Assembly: GCA_964596375.1 (NCBI GenBank) | Contig: CAZQTO010000001.1 | Location: 3,977-67,976, forward strand | Direction: 5' to 3' | Source of the DNA: UBA1543 sp964596375 | Lineage (GTDB): Bacteria; Pseudomonadota; Zetaproteobacteria; Mariprofundales; Mariprofundaceae | Length of the DNA: 64,000 bases | Shown here: positions 1-7,030 of the stretch, in pieces | Numbering within the stretch: position 1 is the first letter of the stretch | Layout of the letters: each line of letters starts with the position of its first letter | Program-made: the position numbers and the translations under genes | Notes under the pieces: model-generated | Database searches by the model: none | What the model was told of the DNA's origin: nothing | What the model saw: the letters and a program-made list of their open reading frames with translations, nothing else

Positions 1-203
1 GGCGCGACATGAAGGGCGGGGTGTCCCGATTGAAGGTCAGTGACGGAACGAACTGGCTGGACTGCATCATCTTCGGTGCCAACGGCTTCGCCCAACCCCT
101 GCAGCCCGGTTGCGCTGTTTCCCTGGTCGGCCAGCTGCAGCTCGATGACTATCGCGGCGGCGGGGCCGTGCAGTTCGTCGTCGCGGATGCGATAGCTATC
201 TAA
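1..203 (+). CDS. recJ: RecJ single-strand exonuclease, C-terminal fragment (5' end outside window)
   Basis: Only the last 66 or so residues are present, read in the frame that starts at base 3 and stops with TAA at 201-203. The pattern RLKVSDG, then WLDCIIFG, then LQLDDYRGGGAVQF matches the C-terminal OB-fold of RecJ, whose E. coli member ends in a similar KLDINEFRGN run. RecJ degrades single-stranded DNA 5' to 3' in recombination and repair. The catalytic DHH domains lie upstream of the window, so identity rests on the OB domain alone. The internal ATG at 9 is not a start. Confidence 0.65.
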   Translation, partial: RDMKGGVSRLKVSDGTNWLDCIIFGANGFAQPLQPGCAVSLVGQLQLDDYRGGGAVQFVVADAIAI

Positions 204-230
204 GACCGGCAAAGGCCCCTGGGTGACTTG

Positions 231-614
231 TTAGCGAACCTGGTGGTAACGCTGTTGCCCTCTGTCCACCTCTGTTACCGGTGAGACCAGCGGCGCAAAG
301 GCCAGGGAAATCAGAGCTATCAGCCCCAGCAACCCGGCCGCGATTCTATAATTGTTTTCCCTGGACCCTTTGCCCGTTAAGACACTTTTGATGAATTTTG
401 CATGGGTGATCAAATGGGCAGTCATCAAAAGCAGAAAAGCAATTGATAAATATAAATGAATATCGCCCCATTCATGGCGCGTTAAATTCCATACCTCATC
501 GCCGCCACTTCTTGGCGGCAGAGTGAACTCGAGCAGCGTTCCGGTAGAAACCATGAGCGTTAGTGCCGCGAATGAAAGTAAGTCGGTAATCTTGATGATC
601 GTCGAAGCGTTCAT
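231..614 (-). CDS. DUF4405-family small membrane protein (cytochrome b-like)
   Basis: A 127-residue protein with three hydrophobic segments at about residues 9-31, 52-72 and 91-112. Histidines lie in or next to the membrane (H47, H53, H67, H71), in an arrangement typical of DUF4405 proteins, which are thought to bind heme like small cytochrome b subunits. The family link rests on the N-terminal helix plus the HEWGDIHLY and AHLITHAKF blocks. It stands alone, facing the end of recJ. No redox partner gene is adjacent, though an SQR-like flavoprotein lies just upstream on the same strand. Heme binding is inferred. Confidence 0.6.
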   Translation of the reverse strand: MNASTIIKITDLLSFAALTLMVSTGTLLEFTLPPRSGGDEVWNLTRHEWGDIHLYLSIAFLLLMTAHLITHAKFIKSVLTGKGSRENNYRIAAGLLGLIALISLAFAPLVSPVTEVDRGQQRYHQVR

Positions 615-679
615 GAATGCAGCATAGTTGCATTTCGCTATCCATGTCCATTTTCGTGGGGCTTAATCTATCGTTGTTG

Positions 680-713
680 TTAATAAAACAGGGCTACGTT
701 TGACGGTAGCCCT
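680..713 (-). terminator. Rho-independent terminator after the SQR-like / 53-residue gene pair
   Basis: A perfect 8-bp stem (AGGGCTAC at 690-697 with GTAGCCCT at 706-713) and an 8-nt loop. Read leftward it is followed by GTTTTATT. It lies 28 bases past the stop of the 53-residue gene. Confidence 0.7.
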
Positions 714-740
714 GAGGGGTCTTTCGAGTGATGTTTTGCT

Positions 741-902
741 TCAGTGCTGCGAGTTCATCATCAGCCTGAGCATCTTCACGTTGATGATGATAAAGCGGAT
801 GATCTGCCACGGTATCGAATTGCGCATGTAGCGGGTGAAACCCGTCGGTGTGGGCGGGTAATACGTCTGCTCGTAGGGTTCACGGTTGGTTGCTTTTGGC
901 AT
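741..902 (-). CDS. 53-residue conserved-looking small protein downstream of SQR-like gene
   Basis: A short reading frame starting ATG at 902 and stopping TGA at 741-743. It is preceded by a strong ribosome binding site (GAGGAG, then 6-7 bases) and followed by a good terminator, so it is very probably translated. The product starts MPKATNREPYEQ, is rich in Tyr and Pro up to residue 20, then has a hydrophobic amphipathic stretch (IPWQIIRFIIINVKMLRLMM, about 30-49) that could lie on or cross the membrane. It follows the SQR-like gene by 27 bases and is surely in its operon. The role may be membrane attachment of that flavoprotein; that is inference. Confidence 0.65.
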   Translation of the reverse strand: MPKATNREPYEQTYYPPTPTGFTRYMRNSIPWQIIRFIIINVKMLRLMMNSQH

Positions 903-929
903 ATCTCTCTCCTCGATTCGTATTCTTGT

Positions 930-2387
930 TTAGTCCGGCATGTACGACCAGCCGGGCTTCATCTTCGACTGGTACATGAAGGTGTAGTGCAGGACGTACT
1001 TCATCCAGTGTCCGGCCAGACCGACTTCGCCGGTGGTCAGTGACAGGTCGCGTCCGTATGCCGGATACTTCACGAAGTCCGGCACCACCGGATAGACGGT
1101 CATCGAAACCGCACTGCCGCGGAATAGGTGTGAACCCGTGGAGGCCATGCAGGCAGCACCCATCTCAGCCATGGAGGCATGGTGGGTCGGCTTCTCGGCG
1201 CCATTGACCATGTCGCGGATGCTCTTGGCCACGTTGACGGCCATAGCGGCGGAAGGCATGCCGGTGCGCGGTGGGGTGGGGCTGATCGGTGTACCGTTGG
1301 TGCTCTTCATCGGCTTGCTGATCGGGTGTGGTGGGGCGAACGCGATGCCGATGGCAAACAGATTCTTATAGATCGGGTTCTGGTAGGTCTTCGGCCAGTC
1401 TTCGGCACTCCACTCCTCGTAGGGGCGCGGCGTGTAGTCGCCGTCCACCTTCAGGAAGCCGTTCGGGGCGAACAGGGTTGCAGTGATGTCCTCGCCTTTC
1501 TTATCGAAGGCATTCAGGCCTACGCCGGCGAATGGCGGGATGAGCATCGAGAAGTCGAAATCGAGTTCGCCCATGCTGCCGTCGAGCAGTTCGTAATGAA
1601 TCTTGCCCGGTTCGATCTTGCTGACATGGGCACGGGTGATCCACTCGATGTCGCGCTCCACCATCAGCGATTCGGAGAAGGTCTTGGCGTTGGTCACATA
1701 GCCGCCGCGCTTGATATGCACGCCGCCCATACCGAAATCACCCAGTTCGTACTCGTTGCTGATCCAGATGATACGTGCTTTGTCGCGTACGCCGGCCTCG
1801 CGCAGCGTGTGATCGACGTTATAGGTGTACTCGAATGCTGCGCCCTGGCAGGTGCACATGCCATGGCCGGTACCGATGACGAAGGTGCGCTCCTCGCCTT
1901 TCTTCATGGCCTCGATCTGTTCCTGCAACTTTTCGTTGGCCTCCAGAGCATGTTTGGCGGTACACACGGAGACCGTGTAGCCATTATCCGGGCCGAGGCC
2001 TTCGGTGGCGTTGAAATTCAGCTTAGGCCCCGTGGCGTTTATCAGGTAGTCGTAAGTGATGGTGTCTTGCTGGCCCGTACGCGCTTCGTCGGTGAACTCG
2101 ACGGTGACGTAAGGGGATGCGCTGTCCTTGCTTCCCTCCGGGTGGATAGAGATGCCCTTGGCCTGATGGAAGGTAATGCCAGCCTTGTCGTACACCTGCT
2201 TCAGGTCGAAGGTCACTTCCTCCTCGGTCATATCGCCCACGCCGACCCAGATGTTCGACGGGATCCAGTTCCACTTGGCGTTGGGGGAAACCACAACGAC
2301 CTCGTGTTTCTTGCCGATCCACTTGCTCAGGTAGCGGGCGGCGGTGTGTCCGGCAATACCGGCTCCCAAAATAAGTACGCGTGCCAT
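930..2387 (-). CDS. Sulfide:quinone oxidoreductase-family flavoprotein
   Basis: A 485-residue FAD enzyme of the SQR / flavocytochrome-c sulfide dehydrogenase group. The N-terminal dinucleotide fold has LGAGIAGHTAARYL (7-20). A second block GTGHGMCTCQGAAFEY (172-187) is at the place of the SQR cysteine motif. C142 and C178/C180 correspond roughly to the first two redox cysteines. The third cysteine, usually in a CGVPKTG-like loop, is replaced by PISPTPPRTG near residue 370, so disulfide chemistry may differ. The family moves electrons from sulfide or polysulfide to quinone at the inner membrane. The start has GGAGGAAACGAAT just upstream. A 53-residue gene follows in the same operon. Substrate is uncertain. 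Confidence 0.7.
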   Translation of the reverse strand: MARVLILGAGIAGHTAARYLSKWIGKKHEVVVVSPNAKWNWIPSNIWVGVGDMTEEEVTFDLKQVYDKAGITFHQAKGISIHPEGSKDSASPYVTVEFTDEARTGQQDTITYDYLINATGPKLNFNATEGLGPDNGYTVSVCTAKHALEANEKLQEQIEAMKKGEERTFVIGTGHGMCTCQGAAFEYTYNVDHTLREAGVRDKARIIWISNEYELGDFGMGGVHIKRGGYVTNAKTFSESLMVERDIEWITRAHVSKIEPGKIHYELLDGSMGELDFDFSMLIPPFAGVGLNAFDKKGEDITATLFAPNGFLKVDGDYTPRPYEEWSAEDWPKTYQNPIYKNLFAIGIAFAPPHPISKPMKSTNGTPISPTPPRTGMPSAAMAVNVAKSIRDMVNGAEKPTHHASMAEMGAACMASTGSHLFRGSAVSMTVYPVVPDFVKYPAYGRDLSLTTGEVGLAGHWMKYVLHYTFMYQSKMKPGWSYMPD

Positions 2388-2448
2388 ATTCGTTTCCTCC
2401 AGTCTTGTGAGACCGAAAACACGCCGGCCCCTGAGTTGTTAGCTGCGA

Positions 2449-2477
2449 ACATTATGATATCCTAATATTATAATCAA
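2449..2477 (-). promoter_or_regulatory. Candidate sigma-70 promoter for the SQR-like operon
   Basis: Read leftward, TTGATT (2472-2477) and TAATGT (2449-2454) are 17 bases apart, about 60 bases before the start codon at 2387, in a very AT-rich stretch. This is sequence match only. Confidence 0.35.
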
Positions 2478-2506
2478 GCTTTTTTGAAATGAAGCTTGTC
2501 TCAGGG

Positions 2507-4135
2507 TCAGGCAGAAAGGATCTTTGCGGCAGCCTTGAGGCCGTCGACGGCTGCGGAGACGATGCCGCCGGCATAGCCAGCACCTTCACCGACGGGGTAC
2601 AGGCCTTTGAGCGATACGGACTGCATGCTGTCGTCGCGGCTGATGCGCACGGGGCTGCTGGTGCGGGTTTCGCTGGCCAGCAGATTGGCTTCATCGGTAA
2701 GGTAGCCGCGCATGCGGCGATCGAAGCCTTTAATGCCTTCGGCCAGTGGTGATGCAATCCAGTGCGGCAACAATTCCCACAGATCGGCAGGAACCACGCT
2801 GGGTTTGAAGCGGCAGTTGGCCAGCGTGCCGCTGGCCTTGCGGTTCACGAAGTCTGTTAAACGCATGGTGGGGGCGGCATATTGGTTTCCGGCCATCTTG
2901 TAGGTGGCACGTTCGATCTCGCGCTGGAAATGAACGCCGGAAAGCGGGTGTGCAGTGATACCGTGGCGTTCAATATCCTCGGGGGTGACCTGTACCACCA
3001 GGCCCGAATTGGCGAATTCGCCGGATCGTTTGGCGTTGCTCATGCCGTTCACGGCCATGCCTCCCTCTTCAGTGGGAGAGGGGACGATCAGCCCACCCGG
3101 ACACATGCAGAAGGAATAAACGCCGCGTTTGCCCAGATGATCGTCGGGCACCTGATGCGTCGCCGCGTATTCGGCGGCACCGAGCGCCGGATGACCGGCC
3201 TTGGCCCCGAACTGGATGGCATCAATCAGCGCCTGCGGATGCTCGGCACGCACGCCGACGGCGAAGGCTTTGGCTTCCAGATGAATGCCCAGCTTGTGCA
3301 GATGTTCGTAGGTGTCGCGTGCCGAATGGCCTGTGGCGAGAACCACGCAATCGCCATCGATCTCGGTTTCGCTCTCTTCGCTGTCTGCCACCCGCACACC
3401 GCACACTTTGTCGTCCTTGGTGAGCAGGGCATTCACGCGCGCGCCGAAGCGGTAGTCCACACCAAGTGATTCGAGGTGGCCGCGCATATTGCGCACGATG
3501 CGCACCAACCTGTCGGTTCCCAGATGCGGGTGGGCATCGATCAGGATGTCATGGGCCGCACCGAAGCGTACAAAGGTGTGTAACACATTGCGCACCAGCG
3601 GGCTCTTGATGCGCGTGTACAGCTTGCCATCGGTATAGGTACCTGCACCGCCCTCGCCGAAACAGATATTGCTTTCAGGATTGAGCTCGCCACGCGAACG
3701 CAGACGACCGATATCGCGCATTCTCTTTTCCACCGGCTGGCCGCGCTCCAGCAGCGTAACGCGCAAGCCGCGCTCGGCCAGTTCCAAGGCTGCAAACAGA
3801 CCGGCAGGGCCTGCACCGACCACAATGGCATGTCTGTCGTCGGACTGTTTAACGGGTAGGGCAGGGGTATCAAGCGCGGATGCCTTGATAACTCGCAACT
3901 GCATAGCCGGATCATTGATCAATTGTTTTGGCAGGGGGCCAGGCAGGGTAAACTCATAGGAACAGACGAAGTGGATATTGCTCTTCTTGCGCGCATCCAG
4001 CGCCTTGCGCACGCGAACACATTTGGCGATGTCAGCCGATTGAAGGCCCAGCCGTTTGGCAAGTCTGCTGCAAACGGAATCATCGTCCTCATCGAGTCCG
4101 ACGTTCAGGTTGGCAATGCAATAGCGAATGGTCAT
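2507..4135 (-). CDS. FAD-dependent dehydrogenase (COG2509 type)
   Basis: A protein of about 542 residues with an N-terminal alpha/beta region, then an FAD Rossmann fold (VVGAGPAGLFAALELAERGL) and a conserved C-terminal GEGAGYAGGIVSAAVDGL, which closes the FAD site in this family. The block GGAGTYTDGKLYTR is typical of COG2509 uncharacterised dehydrogenases; the substrate is unknown. I take ATG 4135 (MTIRYCIANL) as start, because family members begin with a short lead into the conserved core. An in-frame ATG at 4183 would add 16 residues. Neither start has a strong ribosome binding site. The gene is transcribed alone, toward the SQR-like promoter. Confidence 0.7.
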   Translation of the reverse strand: MTIRYCIANLNVGLDEDDDSVCSRLAKRLGLQSADIAKCVRVRKALDARKKSNIHFVCSYEFTLPGPLPKQLINDPAMQLRVIKASALDTPALPVKQSDDRHAIVVGAGPAGLFAALELAERGLRVTLLERGQPVEKRMRDIGRLRSRGELNPESNICFGEGGAGTYTDGKLYTRIKSPLVRNVLHTFVRFGAAHDILIDAHPHLGTDRLVRIVRNMRGHLESLGVDYRFGARVNALLTKDDKVCGVRVADSEESETEIDGDCVVLATGHSARDTYEHLHKLGIHLEAKAFAVGVRAEHPQALIDAIQFGAKAGHPALGAAEYAATHQVPDDHLGKRGVYSFCMCPGGLIVPSPTEEGGMAVNGMSNAKRSGEFANSGLVVQVTPEDIERHGITAHPLSGVHFQREIERATYKMAGNQYAAPTMRLTDFVNRKASGTLANCRFKPSVVPADLWELLPHWIASPLAEGIKGFDRRMRGYLTDEANLLASETRTSSPVRISRDDSMQSVSLKGLYPVGEGAGYAGGIVSAAVDGLKAAAKILSA

Positions 4136-4246
4136 TGCGGCATACTCACCGAGGCACTTCGTGTTGTCATGGCTAAACCTCACGCACGATTGCAGATGGT
4201 GCTGTAATACTTCATTCTATGGTCAGTTAGTCGATTAGGGGGTGGG

Positions 4247-4873
4247 ATGAGAAAAGCTGATATTATCAAGAGGCACGATGAATTTTTTTATACAGTCGAG
4301 TGGTATGAGGGTTTTCTTCAGAAAATCATCTCGGCTAGGAGAGTTTTAGGGGATGCTGAGGTTAAAAGAGAATTGGCCGAATCAATTATCTTGAGACTTT
4401 GCGCTCATTGGGAGTACTACATTGACGAACTCTTGATCGCATGTGTGAATCGAGATCATTCAAAATTGTCAGAGTTTTTTGGTGTAACTATTCCAGAGCA
4501 CCCCTCACAGGAATTATGCCAAGCACTTATTTTCGGGGACGGATATCGCGATTTCCCCTCGTTCGGTGCATTAAAAGGTTTCTCGAAAAAGATTTTGAAA
4601 GAAGAAAGTAATCCTTTCCTTAGCATTCAAGGAGAAAACTGGAAACTGATTGATGAGGTTTACGCAATTAGAAATTACCTTTCGCACTATAGTCGAAAGG
4701 CGCGGCGGTCTTTGTTCCATATGTACAAATCTAATCACCAAATGAGTCGCTTCTACGAACCGGGTCAATTCTTACTTGCCTATAATGCCAGTCGTTTTGA
4801 TGATTATTTCAGAGCTTTTGCTGGCGCATCTAACGATATGAAGATTTGGCTTGAAACGGGAGGGGGAAGTTAG
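4247..4873 (+). CDS. Orphan HEPN-like protein, AT-rich gene
   Basis: A 208-residue soluble, mainly helical protein. Residues 142-147 read RNYLSH, the R-x4-H signature of HEPN ribonucleases, set in a helix (EVYAIRNYLSHYSRKARRSL). An earlier helix with LCAHWEYYIDEL (51-62) matches the first helix of RiboL-PSP/MAE-type HEPN families. HEPN proteins act as RNases in toxin-antitoxin, abortive-infection and CRISPR systems. The gene is plainly more AT-rich and uses other codons than its neighbours, a sign of recent arrival. GGGGTGGG precedes the ATG. No antitoxin gene is adjacent, so an RNase role is inference from the motif. Confidence 0.55.
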   Translation: MRKADIIKRHDEFFYTVEWYEGFLQKIISARRVLGDAEVKRELAESIILRLCAHWEYYIDELLIACVNRDHSKLSEFFGVTIPEHPSQELCQALIFGDGYRDFPSFGALKGFSKKILKEESNPFLSIQGENWKLIDEVYAIRNYLSHYSRKARRSLFHMYKSNHQMSRFYEPGQFLLAYNASRFDDYFRAFAGASNDMKIWLETGGGS

Positions 4874-4890
4874 TCTCAAGATTCACTGCA

Positions 4891-4917
4891 ACAAGGGCGG
4901 CCATTGGCCGCCCTTGT
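4891..4917. terminator. Bidirectional terminator hairpin
   Basis: A perfect 12-bp inverted repeat with a 3-base loop (ACAAGGGCGGCC / GGCCGCCCTTGT) between converging genes. Rightward it runs into TTGTTGTTAT, leftward into TTGTTGCAGT. Two close relatives of this hairpin are at 5722-5746 and 6990-7013. Confidence 0.7.
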
Positions 4918-4919
4918 TG

Positions 4920-5687
4920 TTATAGCTTGGCTGCTGCGATGCGGCGCAGGGTCGGCACCTCAAGCCCTGCTTCATCGGCTATGCTCAGCGCGCGATCAAG
5001 GCGTGCCGGGGCCGAGCGACCCATGCAGCCGTGTTCGGGGTCGCCGTCGAAGGCGGCGAGCATGCCTTCGATCAGTGTCGGGCGGTCGAGCTCCTGCCCG
5101 GTCAGATGCTCCTGGATATCGAGCACATCGCCGGCCACTGCGCAGGCCAGGTCGTTGTGCTTAAGCCACAGGTCGCGCACATTGCCGCCGGATTCGAGGC
5201 CGGCGATGTTGGTGGTCAGGATGTAGAGATTCTTGAGAACAAGCTCAAACAACAGTTCATTGTCATCTGCCAGTTCGCGCACAGGGATATCGAGCGAACC
5301 CAATGCATCCTTAAGCAGCGGCGCAAATTCGCCGTAGGCAGGGGAGGCAATCACCACCTTGGAATCCATGCCCTTTTTCTTCTCGAACCACACGGAGACC
5401 ACTGTCGGCTTGCTTAAACCATGTTGTCTCCAATCGCGCGGCAGTAACTCGTTCTGCAGTAGGACCAGGCGGTCACACCATGCATCCGGCAGATCGGCCA
5501 GTGTGGCTTGCAGGTCCTTCTCGGCGACGGCCACGATGACCATTTCGGGCTCAGGCACTTCATTAGCCACGATGCCCAGATCCATATCGCGTGTGACCGG
5601 TACAATCGGATAGCCAAGGCGCATGAATCCGCGCGCAAACACCGATCCGATCTCACCGATTCCTATGACTACCACTGGTTTGTGCAT
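4920..5687 (-). CDS. Rossmann-fold NAD(P)-binding oxidoreductase (ketopantoate reductase-like)
   Basis: A 255-residue protein that opens with a nucleotide-binding fold, VVVIGIGEIGSVFARGF (5-21), followed by a helical C-terminal half holding NLYILTTNIAGLESGG. The layout is that of the ketopantoate-reductase / 6-phosphogluconate-dehydrogenase-like group, but it is shorter than PanE (about 300) and I do not see the full catalytic Lys/Glu set. I therefore do not call it panE. AGGAGACAGAT precedes the ATG. The gene sits alone between two AT-rich orphan genes and uses the ordinary codons of this chromosome. Confidence 0.55.
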   Translation of the reverse strand: MHKPVVVIGIGEIGSVFARGFMRLGYPIVPVTRDMDLGIVANEVPEPEMVIVAVAEKDLQATLADLPDAWCDRLVLLQNELLPRDWRQHGLSKPTVVSVWFEKKKGMDSKVVIASPAYGEFAPLLKDALGSLDIPVRELADDNELLFELVLKNLYILTTNIAGLESGGNVRDLWLKHNDLACAVAGDVLDIQEHLTGQELDRPTLIEGMLAAFDGDPEHGCMGRSAPARLDRALSIADEAGLEVPTLRRIAAAKL

Positions 5688-5721
5688 ATCTGTCTCCTAT
5701 GATCGCGCGAATGCTAACGAA

Positions 5722-5746
5722 AAGAGCGGCTAATGGCCGCCCTTTT
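5722..5746 (-). terminator. Terminator-like hairpin upstream of the reductase gene
   Basis: AAAAGAGCGGC-TAATG-GCCGCCCTTTT forms a 10-bp stem with one mismatch. On the leftward strand it has the same core as the ettA terminator (6990-7013), yet no leftward gene ends here; the nearest is ettA beyond the inserted orphan gene. Confidence 0.45.
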
Positions 5747-5852
5747 CATTACAGGGCGTTTAGGACTAGATTCCATTTTGTTCTAGGGGAGCACTGCATT
5801 TAGCAAGCTGTCACCGTAATTCGATTCCGGATTGGTGATGATGGGAGTTTAT

Positions 5853-6920
5853 ATGGTTAAGTTTGGCATAGGTTGTTTTGTCTTCGGTTTCAAAACACCC
5901 GTTGAGACTTCCTTAGCAGAATATAAGGACAAGCTTAAGGAGGCCTTGGAAAGAATCTCAAACATTAGTGCTGTTGATATTACAATTTCCAGTGATTATC
6001 CGATTGTTTGGGATGAGCGGGTTGAGCCGATAAACGACTCTGGAATCGGGATGAACCTTTCTGATATCAATATTACTTTCAGCTTGCATATTCCATTTAG
6101 GGTTCAAAAGGAATTATTCGATAGGCCGCTTAATTGTGGTGTGGAAGACTTTGTTGTTGAAATTGAGTATGGATTCCATGGCCCATTTACAACAATTGTT
6201 CCCGTCGGATGTGGGGCAGATAGTAAACCATCCGATGCTGTTATTTGTGTCAGGGAGTTTCTGCGAAAGAATTTTTCTGATGACCTTCTTAGGTTTGAGA
6301 ACCTAGGTCCATCCCCATTTCACGCAAACTTTGTGCTTTCCCCTGGAAATGATGATGCACAAGAAAATTTAGTGGCAGATGTAAGAAAAAAGAAAGGGTA
6401 TGATGAAATACGATTTCTATATCCACCATCGGGAAACAGTGAAGATGCCTTTTCTGAAGTATTGTATGAACTTTCTAGTGAGTTGAGCCTATTCTACAAC
6501 CAAGAGGCTCATAGATCTTATTCTTATCAACAATGGGATGAGTTGCAGAAAAGAATCGACAGTTACTTATCTATTCCTCCCAAGGGGTTCGTAATGGAGT
6601 CAATTAGGAATCTAAAGGACCGTCACACCATTGATGCCTTAATAGTTGACCTCGCAAAGTTTAAATTTGAAACAATCCAATATTCATCTTACATCCAGAT
6701 GACAATGGGCAATATATATGACGGTGGTGCGTATAAAGGGTATCTGAAATTATACAATGAAGGAATACGGCCAATCATGGAATATCATCCTGATGACGTA
6801 GTTGCGACTCTTAAGTTTATATCTGAACGAAGAAACAAAAGCTATGAAATTCTTATCGGACTGCTTTCAGGTCTGTGCGGAGGAATAATAGGGTCACTCC
6901 TGATGATTTTATCTAGCTAG
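5853..6920 (+). CDS. Orphan protein with C-terminal membrane anchor, AT-rich gene
   Basis: About 355 residues, not recognised. The body looks soluble, with alternating beta-rich (first 170 residues) and charged helical parts. The last 24 residues (ILIGLLSGLCGGIIGSLLMI) form one hydrophobic segment ending in SS, so the protein is probably tail-anchored with the bulk in the cytoplasm. I start at ATG 5853, where GGGAG lies 5 bases upstream; in-frame ATGs at 5838 and 5841 or TTG 5832 would add a few residues. The gene is AT-rich like the HEPN-like gene at 4247 and unlike all others here, suggesting transfer. It is flanked by hairpins of one family. Confidence 0.5.
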   Translation: MVKFGIGCFVFGFKTPVETSLAEYKDKLKEALERISNISAVDITISSDYPIVWDERVEPINDSGIGMNLSDINITFSLHIPFRVQKELFDRPLNCGVEDFVVEIEYGFHGPFTTIVPVGCGADSKPSDAVICVREFLRKNFSDDLLRFENLGPSPFHANFVLSPGNDDAQENLVADVRKKKGYDEIRFLYPPSGNSEDAFSEVLYELSSELSLFYNQEAHRSYSYQQWDELQKRIDSYLSIPPKGFVMESIRNLKDRHTIDALIVDLAKFKFETIQYSSYIQMTMGNIYDGGAYKGYLKLYNEGIRPIMEYHPDDVVATLKFISERRNKSYEILIGLLSGLCGGIIGSLLMILSS

Positions 6921-6989
6921 CTTTCTACCATTTCATAGCATCTCGAATAGCCAGATTGCGGTGAAAGGGTACTAAATGATCAAACAACA

Positions 6990-7013
6990 AAGGGCGGCCA
7001 TCAGCCGCCCTTT
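6990..7013 (-). terminator. Terminator of ettA
   Basis: AAAGGGCGGC-CATCA-GCCGCCCTTT, a 10-bp perfect stem. Leftward it runs into GTTGTTTGATC. It lies 18 bases past the ettA stop. Confidence 0.7.
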
Positions 7014-7030
7014 TGGTCGATGCTTGGCGC

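Noticed and set aside
1179..2465. A 428-residue rightward open frame opposite the SQR-like gene
   Set aside because: It is the antisense shadow of a GC-rich coding gene, with no ribosome binding site and a Cys/His/Gly/Ala-rich composition unlike a protein.
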